The notes beneath the pieces were generated by a model. The model saw only the letters and a program-made list of their open reading frames with translations, made no database searches and had not been told where the DNA came from. From assembly GCF_002879885.1 (NCBI RefSeq), contig NZ_PNYA01000002.1, positions 1 to 64,000 on the forward strand: 64,000 nt of DNA. Direction: 5' to 3'. The stretch comes from Trinickia dabaoshanensis (lineage in GTDB: Bacteria; Pseudomonadota; Gammaproteobacteria; Burkholderiales; Burkholderiaceae). A program made the translations under genes and the position numbers. Within the stretch, counting starts at the first letter, position 1. Each line of letters starts with the position of its first letter. Shown one piece after another: positions 19,322-27,638 of the stretch.

Positions 19322-19852
19322 CAGATCTTCGGGCTCGTAGCGCAAGTCGTACGACTGCGGGTGCGGCACCGTTACAAACAAACCAAGCGCATCAGAACTC
19401 CCCTCGACGGGGAGCCAATCGATCCATCCATGGGCTGCGATAAATCGACAATCCTCCGATAAAGCAAGTTCGTATGATGGTGTACGGCAAAGGCCGGCGG
19501 CAACTCTCAGACCTAGGAAAAACGTCACCCGATCGTCGAAGAGGCCAGCATCGGACTGCTGCTGGAGCGTGGTCGCCGCGCCATCCGAATCGAACACGGA
19601 GAATCCGTCCCTGCTCCTTCCCGGGTGGGTCTCGAATACGTTTCGCATCTCAAACGAGCGGTTCAGCTTGTCGGTCTCTGCCGCCGATCCGAATATGAGA
19701 GTTGCCAGATTTCGGGTGCTCTTTGCGTCTGCAGACCAGGAAACAGTCGGAGCCTGCGGCGATGGCGCTTCACCGAGGATGAGCGGCCGGCGACCAAACG
19801 AATTGGTGCGCATGTAAACCCACGGATCCCATGAAGTGATTTGCTCGGTCAT
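19253..19852 (-). CDS. Hypothetical protein with uracil-DNA-glycosylase-like N-terminus
   Basis: 199 aa. An early RRPLILGEAPS segment (residues about 21-31) recalls the GEAPG motif of the uracil-DNA glycosylase superfamily, followed as in that fold by a TRNLATLIFG helix and a MRNVFETHPG stretch. The rest is Leu-rich (LRVAAGLCRTPSYELALSED). The similarity is weak and I would not assign enzyme activity. No clear ribosome-binding site is seen before the ATG, and the 3' end overlaps a convergent gene. It lies next to the type VI immunity gene and may be part of that cargo. Confidence 0.45.
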   Translation of the reverse strand: MTEQITSWDPWVYMRTNSFGRRPLILGEAPSPQAPTVSWSADAKSTRNLATLIFGSAAETDKLNRSFEMRNVFETHPGRSRDGFSVFDSDGAATTLQQQSDAGLFDDRVTFFLGLRVAAGLCRTPSYELALSEDCRFIAAHGWIDWLPVEGSSDALGLFVTVPHPQSYDLRYEPEDLLKLSALFRAALLLPPLDFPFAF

Positions 19853-19929
19853 TTAAGGCAGTCAATCGTCAACGAAAAAGCGAGTACTTGCGACAACACG
19901 CAGCGCGAGCATGACGCTCGCGCGACACG

Positions 19930-20997
19930 CTAATCTGGATTGAGCTTCTGCGTATCTAGGACAGCGGCCTTCGCTTCCAGCAACCCCGCCTCCGATACGT
20001 CGAAACGGCGAAGCCAGGCATCACTGCTCGGCTTCGAGTTGTACACCGGCGCGTCACCGTTGACGGTCCCGCGCTGAAGGATGGAGACGGTATCCGCCTG
20101 GATGTCGCGCAGCGCCGCGTTGAGCACCACATACGCCGGAGGCGGTGCGATCGGCTCACGGTCCCCTTGCGGTGTCCCAGCCTGTGGAAGCACACCCGCG
20201 CGAATCAGCAAACCTTGCGCGCAAGGCGTCAGGTTGAACCAATCCTTCGGTAACTCGGATTGCAACGCTGAAAGGTCGCCGACGCGCTTTAACATTCCGT
20301 CATCGATGAGCGTCAGCCAATCCACCGTTTTGATGCGATCAACGAGATCGCGGAGCTTCGTCGCGAGCGGGTCACCGACGTCAATACCAGGCCCGAGTTG
20401 CTGCGACATGAAGTATTCGCTGCTCTCGTTCTGCTCCCGCCCTGTCGGCGGCAGGTTCACGGCGTACCCGGCGTGGCCATGGACGGCGTTCAACAAGTTG
20501 GCGAACGTGCCAAAGAGCCTCGGCATAAGCTCGGGATCTGCCTTAACCAGAGGAACCGGCAGCGAGAACACCAGGACATCAAGCCCTCTCGTGCCCATCG
20601 CCGCCTGCCATTTCTCAAGGCAGAATACCGTGAACTCGTATAGCGCTGCTTCACGAATGGCATCCGCGCTCGAATACACGAACGTGAACGATTCGTCCTC
20701 GCTAACACTGCTCGCGAGCGACGCTACCGTAGGAGCCTTCGCCATCTTGATCGGCCGCTTGCCGTCCTGGCAGAACCAGCGGAGCGCATCGGCCGCAACG
20801 GCGCTGTACTGCTCGAAGCACGTTGTCAGCGCGCGACGAACATCGCGGCTGTATCCACCTTTGAAGTACAAGACCCCGCGCACCACGAGAGCGGCGCCCA
20901 CACCGTCGTGCGGATACCGCGGCTCGAACACCGCGTAGGGAAGCGTGCCGGCACGCGATGGATCGCTTGCCCAGGCTTGAAGTTCCTGATTGTTCAT
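19930..20997 (-). CDS. DUF3396-like type VI immunity protein
   Basis: 355 aa from ATG 20997; a TTG at 21012 is an alternative. Segments such as ESFTFVYSS, LDVLVFSLPVP and AVHGHAGYAVNL match my memory of the DUF3396 family, which is encoded beside PAAR/nuclease effectors in Burkholderia and Pseudomonas. It ends the three-gene order PAAR, nuclease, immunity, with start and stop only a few bases apart. It would bind and block the VRR-NUC toxin in the cytoplasm. No signal peptide is present, as expected for an inhibitor of a cytoplasmic nuclease. The family call is from memory and needs a profile search. Confidence 0.75.
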   Translation of the reverse strand: MNNQELQAWASDPSRAGTLPYAVFEPRYPHDGVGAALVVRGVLYFKGGYSRDVRRALTTCFEQYSAVAADALRWFCQDGKRPIKMAKAPTVASLASSVSEDESFTFVYSSADAIREAALYEFTVFCLEKWQAAMGTRGLDVLVFSLPVPLVKADPELMPRLFGTFANLLNAVHGHAGYAVNLPPTGREQNESSEYFMSQQLGPGIDVGDPLATKLRDLVDRIKTVDWLTLIDDGMLKRVGDLSALQSELPKDWFNLTPCAQGLLIRAGVLPQAGTPQGDREPIAPPPAYVVLNAALRDIQADTVSILQRGTVNGDAPVYNSKPSSDAWLRRFDVSEAGLLEAKAAVLDTQKLNPD

Positions 20998-21001
20998 AGG
21001 C

Positions 21002-21706
21002 TCACGGTGCAAAAACAGGGGGTAGCGCAGGCGGAGGACTACGCAAAAACGATTGCAGTCCCTTCAAAAACAAATCGCCCGCTTGCTCGGAAATCGACGA
21101 TTGCGCTTCTGATTGCTGTGCGTCATCGTCGCAACCGCAGTCCTGGGGATTCATCGCAACCACCTTAGCAGGATCGCCCGCAATGCGCTCGTAGGCATCG
21201 CGTTGCGTCTTGGTGAAGCTGTCGTCCCCGAACTTAATTTCGACCACGGATTTCAGGTTGTCTTGCGTGGGTGGCAACGAAGGGTCGTTCACAATGACGA
21301 CGTCGGGCCGACGTATGTTGCCCACTCCAGGCGTGTAATCGGCCAAGCCGCCGGGCCAATATTTCTGGATCCAGCCTGGCAGGTAATCGTGCGTCTTCGT
21401 CGCGATACCGGAGTCCATGATCGGCGCCGGCGGCACACGGCTCATGTCGTAGTTCACCTCGGCCTTATAAGGGCTCTGATGGTCCGTGAGCGCGTCCATC
21501 GCTCTCAATCGCCCGCTGACGCACTGCTGCTTCAACGTTTGGCCCTCGCTTCCGATCGAGGGCATCGCGTCGCACTTGCAGATCGCCGAGCAGATCACTC
21601 GCCGGTCCTGCGGATCCAACGTGTTCGGACGCAACCGCACGGTGTTCGTTTGCCCTTGCCCCGATCCGACTGAGCCCGAGCCGGAACCCTTTGCATAGTC
21701 CGTCAT
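21002..21706 (-). CDS. VRR-NUC-like nuclease, probable type VI effector
   Basis: 234 aa. The start overlaps the PAAR stop by four bases (ATGA), indicating coupled translation. The N-terminal third is Cys-rich (CSAICKCDAM). Residues about 135-200 hold a PD-(D/E)xK-type VRR-NUC core: RRPDVVIV, then SVVEIKFGDD, and a following KTQRDAYERIAG helix. Asp in PDVV and the ExK in VEIKF are the metal-binding set. It would cut DNA of a rival cell after delivery on the PAAR-tipped spike. Immediate neighbours are the PAAR carrier upstream and the DUF3396-like protein downstream. Confidence 0.8.
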   Translation of the reverse strand: MTDYAKGSGSGSVGSGQGQTNTVRLRPNTLDPQDRRVICSAICKCDAMPSIGSEGQTLKQQCVSGRLRAMDALTDHQSPYKAEVNYDMSRVPPAPIMDSGIATKTHDYLPGWIQKYWPGGLADYTPGVGNIRRPDVVIVNDPSLPPTQDNLKSVVEIKFGDDSFTKTQRDAYERIAGDPAKVVAMNPQDCGCDDDAQQSEAQSSISEQAGDLFLKGLQSFLRSPPPALPPVFAP

Positions 21707-22239
21707 GCGTTGCCCGTTGATCCCGGGTGGTCGAAGGTGAGCGAGGAGGTGGCATGGCTTTCGAGCCAGTCGGTGAAGCCGTTCGCATCGGTGCGGCCCG
21801 TGATGGTCTGGCCAGCCGTCGATGTGACCGTATACGGGTGGTTCGCGATCGGCTGCCCAGTGCTGTCGTCGAGCACCTGAAACCGGCCCTTGTATGGCCC
21901 CTCTTGCGCGGAGTCGGCCAGTTGCGATACCACACGCTTTCCGCCTCCCACCGGTGCACCGGTTCCCGATGTCGGTGACGCGGTGCATCCGCGCGATGAC
22001 GCAATGAGCGTTGCGCCGCAAGCAGTCTTATCGCCTTCTGAGGCGACAGGGCGGCCATCGAAACTGACGCCGAGGTTCTTGACGCTCACGATCGGAAAAA
22101 CGCCGCCGCAACGTGGGCACGACGTCATATCGCCCAGCAGCGCGATCGCTTTGTCGTCCGACTTGTTGGCTGGCGAACAGGCGAGCACACGCCCGCCGTG
22201 GGAGGTCGTATCGTCCTCCCGAATGAATGCGAAACTCAT
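21703..22239 (-). CDS. PAAR-domain type VI spike protein
   Basis: 178 aa. The first 85 residues match PAAR proteins: TTSHGGRVL, a CPRCGGVFPI stretch, and GDKTACGATLI. This cone caps VgrG and carries effectors. The C-terminal extension (about 110-178) contains YKGRFQVLDDSTGQP and TDANGFTDW, a small beta-domain often placed between PAAR and toxin. The toxin here is a separate coupled gene. No VgrG or Hcp gene is in the window, so it must use a host apparatus elsewhere. Upstream lies an inverted repeat over the probable promoter. Confidence 0.88.
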   Translation of the reverse strand: MSFAFIREDDTTSHGGRVLACSPANKSDDKAIALLGDMTSCPRCGGVFPIVSVKNLGVSFDGRPVASEGDKTACGATLIASSRGCTASPTSGTGAPVGGGKRVVSQLADSAQEGPYKGRFQVLDDSTGQPIANHPYTVTSTAGQTITGRTDANGFTDWLESHATSSLTFDHPGSTGNA

Positions 22240-22250
22240 TTTGAGTACAC

Positions 22251-22286
22251 CCTCGGATTTTTGTGGAGCAAATATATCATCCGAGG
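22251..22286 (-). promoter_or_regulatory. Probable promoter/operator of the PAAR cassette
   Basis: A perfect 8-bp inverted repeat CCTCGGAT/ATCCGAGG (22251-22258 and 22279-22286) encloses an AT-rich block that reads GATATATTTG on the minus strand, a good -10 candidate. It ends 12 bp before the PAAR start codon. A repressor or activator bound here could gate the cassette. Confidence 0.4.
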
Positions 22287-22455
22287 AATCGATTGGACTA
22301 CCTTATGACGATGACGAGACGTCTTGCAGGGATCGTCGGCCCCCGACCAACCGGAGCGTGTGTCGGGCTTGCCTCCCGACGAGTCGCGTTTGAAAGTGCC
22401 GTAGCACCGGTGATACGAACCGCGTTACTGTTTCACCATATCGGCGAATCTACGG

Positions 22456-23022
22456 CTACGGGCGGCCGCGCAGCTTCATAAACTGCTCGACGTCGGACAG
22501 CTTGAAGCGCGTCCGTCCCGCAACGATCGTCGGCGTGATACGGCGACGCTGGAGGTGATAGTACAAGCCACAATCACTTTGGTAGCCGGCGAGTTCCGCA
22601 GCGTCCTGAATCGACAGCGTTTCATCGAACTGTGCCTTCAAGCGTTCGACTGCTGCACGATCGTAAAACACCGAACGCGTGCCGACCTTCGGCGCGATGC
22701 CGGCGCGCTTCATGAGTGCGATACCGCCCTGAGAGCTGTCGTAACCAAACAGGTTCGCCACTTCCATGGCCGTCATCCACGCTGCTGGTGCCGAATGCGT
22801 CGCGGGCACCGACACGTTCGGCACGACAACGGCCGATTGCACCAGCGCAGCGTCGGGCAGAACGGACGACGACGGCACTTTCACGGTCGGCGGAGCAGCC
22901 TTCGCAGCGGCGCCGTCTACGACGCCGCGACGAGTATCGACAACCGAAAGGTTGAAAGCGGGCAGCTTCGCCAACAACGGCATCAAGTTGGCGAGTTCGG
23001 CGTTGGTGCACTGGATTTCCAT
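22456..23022 (-). CDS. Hypothetical DNA-binding protein with two HTH-like segments
   Basis: 188 aa. ATG 23022 (MEIQCTNAELANLMPLL) is preceded by GGAG. An N-terminal helix and an Ala/Val/Pro-rich linker precede two excisionase-like modules: MTAMEVANLFGYDS with VFYDRAAVERLKAQF, and LSIQDAAELAGYQ with TRFKLSDVEQFMKLR. The pattern resembles tandem MerR/excisionase winged helices. It lies just downstream of the methyltransferase gene on the same strand and may regulate it or the type VI cassette that follows. Function inferred from fold only. Confidence 0.65.
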   Translation of the reverse strand: MEIQCTNAELANLMPLLAKLPAFNLSVVDTRRGVVDGAAAKAAPPTVKVPSSSVLPDAALVQSAVVVPNVSVPATHSAPAAWMTAMEVANLFGYDSSQGGIALMKRAGIAPKVGTRSVFYDRAAVERLKAQFDETLSIQDAAELAGYQSDCGLYYHLQRRRITPTIVAGRTRFKLSDVEQFMKLRGRP

Positions 23023-23071
23023 GTTGTTCTCCAAAAGGGGGAAAAGACGTTTGGTGGGTGTGTTGTCAGGG

Positions 23072-24364
23072 TTAAATCGCTTGCTCGAACGTCTTGTCGT
23101 TGCTCGCCTCCTCATCTACGTTGCTCGTCACCGTCTCCAGGTTCGGCGCGTCCGGCAGCACCAGCTCGTTGCCCCACGTCGTCCAGCCGGCACGAGGGGC
23201 CCGGGCGAACAGCTCGAGCTTCGTGCAGTCGCCGTACACCCGGTCGATTTGCTCGCTGAACCAGGCCGGCTTCTCGCTGTGCGCGAAACGCTGCCCCTCC
23301 GTCGCGTGCCACGACGGGATCTTCTTCACACGGGGTTGATGGAGCGCAAGGCCGCGGCGCCCGACCAGCAACATCTCGTGGCAGCTGATCACCGCACCGT
23401 TTCCGATCACGTGCGAATCCTTCGCCCACACAATGTTGTGCACGTACTCGAACCCGAAGTGCTTCATGACGTCGAGCGCTTCCGGCAGCATCGCGTTGAC
23501 GCACCACATGAAAAAGACGGAATCTTCGGCCGCAAGGCGCCCGATCGGCATCGCCTTGATCTCGTTCAGGGACATCGTCGGGTAGTGATGGCACGGATCC
23601 GCCATCCCATCGCTCGACTCGCTGTAGCGCCACGGGAAGTCGGCTTGAATCACTTGGAAGGAACCTTCAGCGAAGTCGTTGAGCTGATGAGCGGCGATCG
23701 GATTGCTCGCGACCAGTTGCTTCGCACGCTCACGCTTGGGCTTGAGAACCTCGTCCTTGTACAACTCGCGCTGGACACGGCCGATGCCCGACTCGACCAT
23801 CCGCTCGATCAACGCTGCGTCGCCTTTCGACGCCTTCACCAGCTTTTCCGCGACCGACACCGGGATGGCGCCTTCGGCCACCTTGGTGATCAGCGCATCG
23901 CAGCCGGACGCGGCGACGGTCTTCGCGCGCAGCACCGAGTCGCTCGACACCCCGGCGTCGGCCGCCGCTTGGGCGATCGTGGGTGCCGCTGCGGCGTCAT
24001 GCTGGTTGCTGCCGCGCGTACGGGTCGCACGCGCTGCGGCCATCAGCGCACGGGCGCCGGGGGGCAGTTCCTTGCGCATGGCGTTGCCGTGATGCGCGTA
24101 AGCGGCCATTTCGTCGTCGGCCAGTTCGCCCAGGTCGCGGATGCGCGGCTCGATGCCGACGGCCTGGCATGCGGCCAGCAGATCGCGACCGTCCAGCACG
24201 AAGGCACCGTTGTGCGCGGTGATGATGTCGTTGACCTGGCCGATTTCGCGCAAGCTCTGCTCGAGCGCGGTGCGTTGCTCGTCGGTCGAAGCAGGGTTGA
24301 GCTTTTGGATCGCGTCGAGAATGGGCGTTGCGATCAGGGATTGAACTGCGGTTTGCTTCGTCAT
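23072..24364 (-). CDS. MT-A70-family methyltransferase fused to ParB-like N-terminus
   Basis: 430 aa. Residues 1-225 are helical and ParB-like (GQVNDIITAHNGAFVLDGRDLL, then an HTH-like run with TIAQAAADAGVSSDSVLRAKTV). Residues about 235-410 match MT-A70 adenine methyltransferases: FQVIQADFPWRYS, VFFMWCVNAML, YVHNIVWAKDS and a late HSEKPAWF. The catalytic DPPW is DFPW here. It would methylate adenine N6 in DNA; the substrate site is unknown. No cognate restriction gene is seen, so it may protect the element from host restriction or control its replication. Confidence 0.85.
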   Translation of the reverse strand: MTKQTAVQSLIATPILDAIQKLNPASTDEQRTALEQSLREIGQVNDIITAHNGAFVLDGRDLLAACQAVGIEPRIRDLGELADDEMAAYAHHGNAMRKELPPGARALMAAARATRTRGSNQHDAAAAPTIAQAAADAGVSSDSVLRAKTVAASGCDALITKVAEGAIPVSVAEKLVKASKGDAALIERMVESGIGRVQRELYKDEVLKPKRERAKQLVASNPIAAHQLNDFAEGSFQVIQADFPWRYSESSDGMADPCHHYPTMSLNEIKAMPIGRLAAEDSVFFMWCVNAMLPEALDVMKHFGFEYVHNIVWAKDSHVIGNGAVISCHEMLLVGRRGLALHQPRVKKIPSWHATEGQRFAHSEKPAWFSEQIDRVYGDCTKLELFARAPRAGWTTWGNELVLPDAPNLETVTSNVDEEASNDKTFEQAI

Positions 24365-24481
24365 AATGGCTCCGTTGGTTGTGGGTGCAGCGGAACCGAT
24401 TTGACGATTTTAAAAATCGCTCAACCACCCTACCTTAACCCGGAAAACGCAGAAAGTCTGTGGGGCTGGGATGACGAAACG

Positions 24482-24559
24482 GTGGGGTTGCAAAGCCCGC
24501 CATCACCGTGCCTGCGTTGTCCACGGCCGCACCGGTTTGCAACGCGAGGGCAACCCCAC
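24482..24559. repeat. Long-range inverted repeat upstream of methyltransferase
   Basis: A perfect 10-bp inverted repeat GTGGGGTTGC (24482-24491) and GCAACCCCAC (24550-24559) with a 58-bp interval, in the gap between the methyltransferase start and the next gene's stop. The role is unknown. Confidence 0.4.
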
Positions 24560-24647
24560 GGCTTGCCCGACGAGCGTTGTGAACGGGAGCCGACAGGCGG
24601 GCGGTGGGGAACGTAGATCTCCGAGCGAACGATCGGAGGTGATCCGA

Positions 24648-25223
24648 TCAAGCGTCGGCGATGTGGCCGTGCCGCTTGATGCGGCGTCCAGTCTCGGCCT
24701 CGTAAGCGACCAAAGCAGTCGTGACCGCAGGGATCCGGGCTCGGGCAACGCTGATGCGCTCGTCGACGAAGCGGTCGCGGATTTTGATGCGAGCGAGCGT
24801 CTCGGCCATCCGAGCCTGGCTCACACCGACTCGGTCTTTCAGGTTTTTGTGAGCAAGCTGGATCAGCGTCTTAACGTGGTCGCCGTCCAAGCCCTTCACG
24901 GTCAGCAATCGATGCGGTGTTGCACCGCGAGCGCACGGCAGCGCCTCGATCGCCGTTACGCGTGCGATCGGTACGAGCAGCTCACGGGAGACGCGCACGA
25001 ACAGCGCCGGGTAGACGATCTCCATGACGTCGAGCGACGTCTGCGCACGAACGAGCAAGCCATCGGCGAGCAGGATGAATACGTCCTTGCCGTCGGCGAT
25101 CGCGACCAACACTTTCTTCAAGACGAACCGTCGTCCGTCGAGCGGGACTTCGGTGCCCAGGAAACCAGACGGGCGCAGTTCGACGAGCGGCGGTAGATTC
25201 CTGCGGAGACGGGGACGGCCCAT
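24648..25223 (-). CDS. LytTR-like DNA-binding protein (A)
   Basis: 191 aa from ATG 25223. Residues about 25-115 follow the LytTR pattern: a short strand pair (ADGKDVFILLADG), TSLDVMEIVYPALFVRVSRELLVPIARVTAIE, and a terminal LLTVKGLDGDHV strand. In LytTR proteins the equivalent reads FxRVHRSxxVNxxxI. No receiver or sensor domain is attached. The C-terminal 70 residues are helical and basic. With the similar protein at 26287-26913 it flanks an AbiJ-like gene. Likely a transcription factor; target unknown. Confidence 0.6.
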   Translation of the reverse strand: MGRPRLRRNLPPLVELRPSGFLGTEVPLDGRRFVLKKVLVAIADGKDVFILLADGLLVRAQTSLDVMEIVYPALFVRVSRELLVPIARVTAIEALPCARGATPHRLLTVKGLDGDHVKTLIQLAHKNLKDRVGVSQARMAETLARIKIRDRFVDERISVARARIPAVTTALVAYEAETGRRIKRHGHIADA

Positions 25224-25389
25224 GGATGCGTTTCGGACGAACGGACGATCAGGGCATTGTACGCATGGCAGCCACACCCCAGCATTGCACATGCCGCGCA
25301 CACTTGAGTCGCAGGTTGCATGTGCGCGACTGAGCCAATCACAGTGGCCTATTATTTGGGGATCTTCATTTGCATGGAAGGAAGCAGCG

Positions 25390-26280
25390 ATGAGCGCACG
25401 CGACCAGGCTCCCCCGCGCCGAAACTACTATTCCGTCAGGAGTGGCAAGCGACCTCCTGGCGAGGGGTTCAGTCTGGTTGATTTCAAGCGTTTCTTCCAG
25501 GCGGCTTTCGACAGATTGTGTGAAGACGGCTTGTTCCAGGAATGGTTCGGCTATTCCTGCGTAGATGCCGGGGATGTGGAAGGCAAGGCTGGCAAGGACA
25601 TCAATTTGTTCGTCTTTCGCAAGCTACGCACAATGGAACTCTGGCCGGTTTGGGACAAACTAGGCGCGTATTCGGAGGACGATCTGTTCGACATGATCGA
25701 ATTTCTCCACGATCACGCCTCCAAGGGTATCGATGGGGAATACCATCAGTACAACCAGTGTGGATGGCACTACACCAAGTTTGACCCACGAGCCGGCCGA
25801 GAAATCTTCCGCCAGGAGATGAACGACATCCTGGCGGACTACGGGCGTGGCTTTGAGCTTTCCACGAATGGCGAAATCTTGGCGTTGGCCGAGGATGAGT
25901 TTGCGCCGATGCTCTCCGCTGAAATCCCACATCCCGATAGCACAAACGTCAGAGATCGGATCGAAGCCGCCAAGCTCAAGTATCGCCGCCGTGCCCTCGC
26001 TGAACGGAAAGACGCTGTGCGGGATCTGGCCGATGTGCTTGAGTTTTTAAGAACCGAGGCCAAGTCCGTTTTGAACTCGAAAGACGAGGCCGACCTGTTT
26101 CAGTTGGCCAACAACTTTGGCATTCGGCATCATCGTAAAGACCAGAAAACCGACTACGATTCGTCGATTTGGTTAAGCTGGATGTTCTATTATTACCTTG
26201 CAACGATCCACGCCTGCATCCGCTTGATTGCGAAATCTAAGGCCGTCGAGGCGAGTACCGCGCCTGCCCGTAAGCCATAG
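25390..26280 (+). CDS. AbiJ-like / HEPN-like protein, candidate abortive-infection gene
   Basis: 296 aa. ATG 25390 follows AAGGAA. It is on the plus strand among minus-strand genes and its GC content is visibly lower. The first half (RFFQAAFDRLCEDGLFQEWFG, DLFDMIEFLHDH, FRQEMNDILADYGRGFELSTNGEIL) resembles AbiJ N-terminal domains, where a short Asp/Glu-rich helix precedes a strand ending in NGxIL. The second half (LADVLEFLR, DLFQLANNFGIRHH, WLSWMFYYYLATIHACIRL) is all-helical with RHHRKD, reminiscent of the HEPN RxxxxH site. An anti-phage role is an inference from fold and setting. Confidence 0.65.
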   Translation: MSARDQAPPRRNYYSVRSGKRPPGEGFSLVDFKRFFQAAFDRLCEDGLFQEWFGYSCVDAGDVEGKAGKDINLFVFRKLRTMELWPVWDKLGAYSEDDLFDMIEFLHDHASKGIDGEYHQYNQCGWHYTKFDPRAGREIFRQEMNDILADYGRGFELSTNGEILALAEDEFAPMLSAEIPHPDSTNVRDRIEAAKLKYRRRALAERKDAVRDLADVLEFLRTEAKSVLNSKDEADLFQLANNFGIRHHRKDQKTDYDSSIWLSWMFYYYLATIHACIRLIAKSKAVEASTAPARKP

Positions 26281-26286
26281 TGGTCG

Positions 26287-26913
26287 TTAGGCGCTCATCG
26301 CCGGCAAATACCGCGCAAAGTGCCCCCTCTGGTGCCGCGGCACAACCAGCTTGACGCCCATCGGATCCTCCGTCGGCGCCAGCTCGTCGAAAATGCGGTC
26401 GAACTCGGCCTGCTCGAGAATCAGGTGCTCGACCTCCGGAACCTGGCGCCGCGCAACCTCCACCGGTTCGGGCAGGCCGTCGACCACAAGTTGTCGACGC
26501 TTCGCTTCGCCGCAGCCGCGCGGTAACACGTGGAACTCTTTGATCAGCGAACGGTTGACGACCAAGTCGCGCCGTACGCGCAGCAGCTCGGACGGGAAGA
26601 TCCGCACGAACTCGCTCAGCGTCCCGTCGCACAGGTGTTCCTGACCGTCCAGCGTCTCGATGCATGAGAGCTTGTCGCACGCGCGGATGGCTCGAATCTG
26701 CCAGGGTGCGATTTCGTAAATGATCTCGCGCTTGCCCACCCGCCGGTAAATCTTCCCCCCGCGGAAGTTGACGAACGGGCGCTTGCGGATGTCGTCCGCG
26801 TACATGGGATCGTCCGCGACCGAGGCGGCCTCGGGCTCGCTGGCGATGTCCTCACGCGCCGCGCGGACGCGCTCAGCGATGTAGCGGTCGATGTTCGCGG
26901 CAGACAGGTCCAT
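26287..26913 (-). CDS. LytTR-like DNA-binding protein (B)
   Basis: 208 aa. ATG 26913 has GGAG six nt upstream. Residues about 70-150 fit LytTR well: KLSCIETLDGQEHLCDGTLSE, FVRIFPSELLRVRRDLVVNRSLIKEFHVL, then a RQLVVDGLPEPVEVAR strand. The VRRDLVVNRSLI stretch is the DNA-reading motif of the family. An N-terminal region has RPFVNFRGGKIYRRVGKREIIYEI. No receiver domain is attached. It ends only six bases from the AbiJ-like gene in convergent orientation. Confidence 0.7.
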   Translation of the reverse strand: MDLSAANIDRYIAERVRAAREDIASEPEAASVADDPMYADDIRKRPFVNFRGGKIYRRVGKREIIYEIAPWQIRAIRACDKLSCIETLDGQEHLCDGTLSEFVRIFPSELLRVRRDLVVNRSLIKEFHVLPRGCGEAKRRQLVVDGLPEPVEVARRQVPEVEHLILEQAEFDRIFDELAPTEDPMGVKLVVPRHQRGHFARYLPAMSA

Positions 26914-26947
26914 GACGATCTCCGAGAAAGCGGGTCGGCGCCGTCGG

Positions 26948-27235
26948 TCAATGACCGAACGTGGCGAAGAACGTATCGACGGCGACGACGAACGTGAAGC
27001 CGCCGATCAGGACCAGCGTCGTGACGCCGACGGCGAGGCTCAGCGCGGCTTTCGTGCCTTCCCGCTTCACGGCGCGGTCGTGGTCCCAGATCGCGTCGAA
27101 GTCCGTGCCTGCCGCACCGGCGTGTTCGAGGCGCCAGGCGTTCTTCAGCGCAACACGGCCAGCGCGGACGAAGTGGAGCCCGACGGCCCAGGCCATCGCG
27201 ACGAGCAGCAGTTGAAACGTGGTCAGGTGATGCAT
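26948..27235 (-). CDS. Small membrane protein (95 aa)
   Basis: Two hydrophobic segments: residues about 5-25 (FQLLLVAMAWAVGLHFV) and 66-90 (LAVGVTTLVLIGGFTFVVAVDTFF), with a charged loop between. GGAG lies six nt before the ATG. No family recognised. It sits 34 bases upstream of the LytTR-like gene B on the same strand and is likely co-transcribed. LytTR systems often include a small membrane partner that restrains the regulator, so such pairing is plausible but unproven. Confidence 0.6.
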   Translation of the reverse strand: MHHLTTFQLLLVAMAWAVGLHFVRAGRVALKNAWRLEHAGAAGTDFDAIWDHDRAVKREGTKAALSLAVGVTTLVLIGGFTFVVAVDTFFATFGH

Positions 27236-27437
27236 GGTGTGCTCCTTATCCGCCCCGCGGGCGATGAACGTTGGGCCTCAAAGAGCCGCCGATCGGCTCC
27301 GTGCGCCGCCCTGAAAGGGTCGGTCAGCGCGCGGAACGTGGCGGCTAACATGGCCCGAGGTGGTCATCGACGTCCCGCCGTGTTGCGGAAGAGCACATCG
27401 TTCCTGCCCCACCGATTCACGTCGAACGTCGTGTTGG

Positions 27438-27638
27438 TCATGCTTTGCCATCGGGCACCTCGCTGCCCCACGCGAGGGCTGCGAACACTACGAAAGCCAA
27501 GCCAAGGGCGAACGTGTCGTGCAGCCCGACGCGGAGTGCGCTGGCGAGCGTCAAGCCCGCGATCGCGAGCGGCCGGCAGTCCAGCCATGCAGCGTGAAAG
27601 CCACGGAGTTCATCGATCACTTGATTGAGAAACGTCAT
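27438..27638 (-). CDS. Very small membrane protein (66 aa)
   Basis: ATG 27638 (MTFLNQVIDELRGF) has a strong GGAGG seven nt upstream. A short amphipathic N-terminus precedes a long hydrophobic stretch (about 25-60) that could form two helices (LAIAGLTLASALRVG, FALGLAFVVFAALAWG). It is read in the same direction as the previous membrane protein, about 200 bp away. No family recognised. Confidence 0.5.
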   Translation of the reverse strand: MTFLNQVIDELRGFHAAWLDCRPLAIAGLTLASALRVGLHDTFALGLAFVVFAALAWGSEVPDGKA

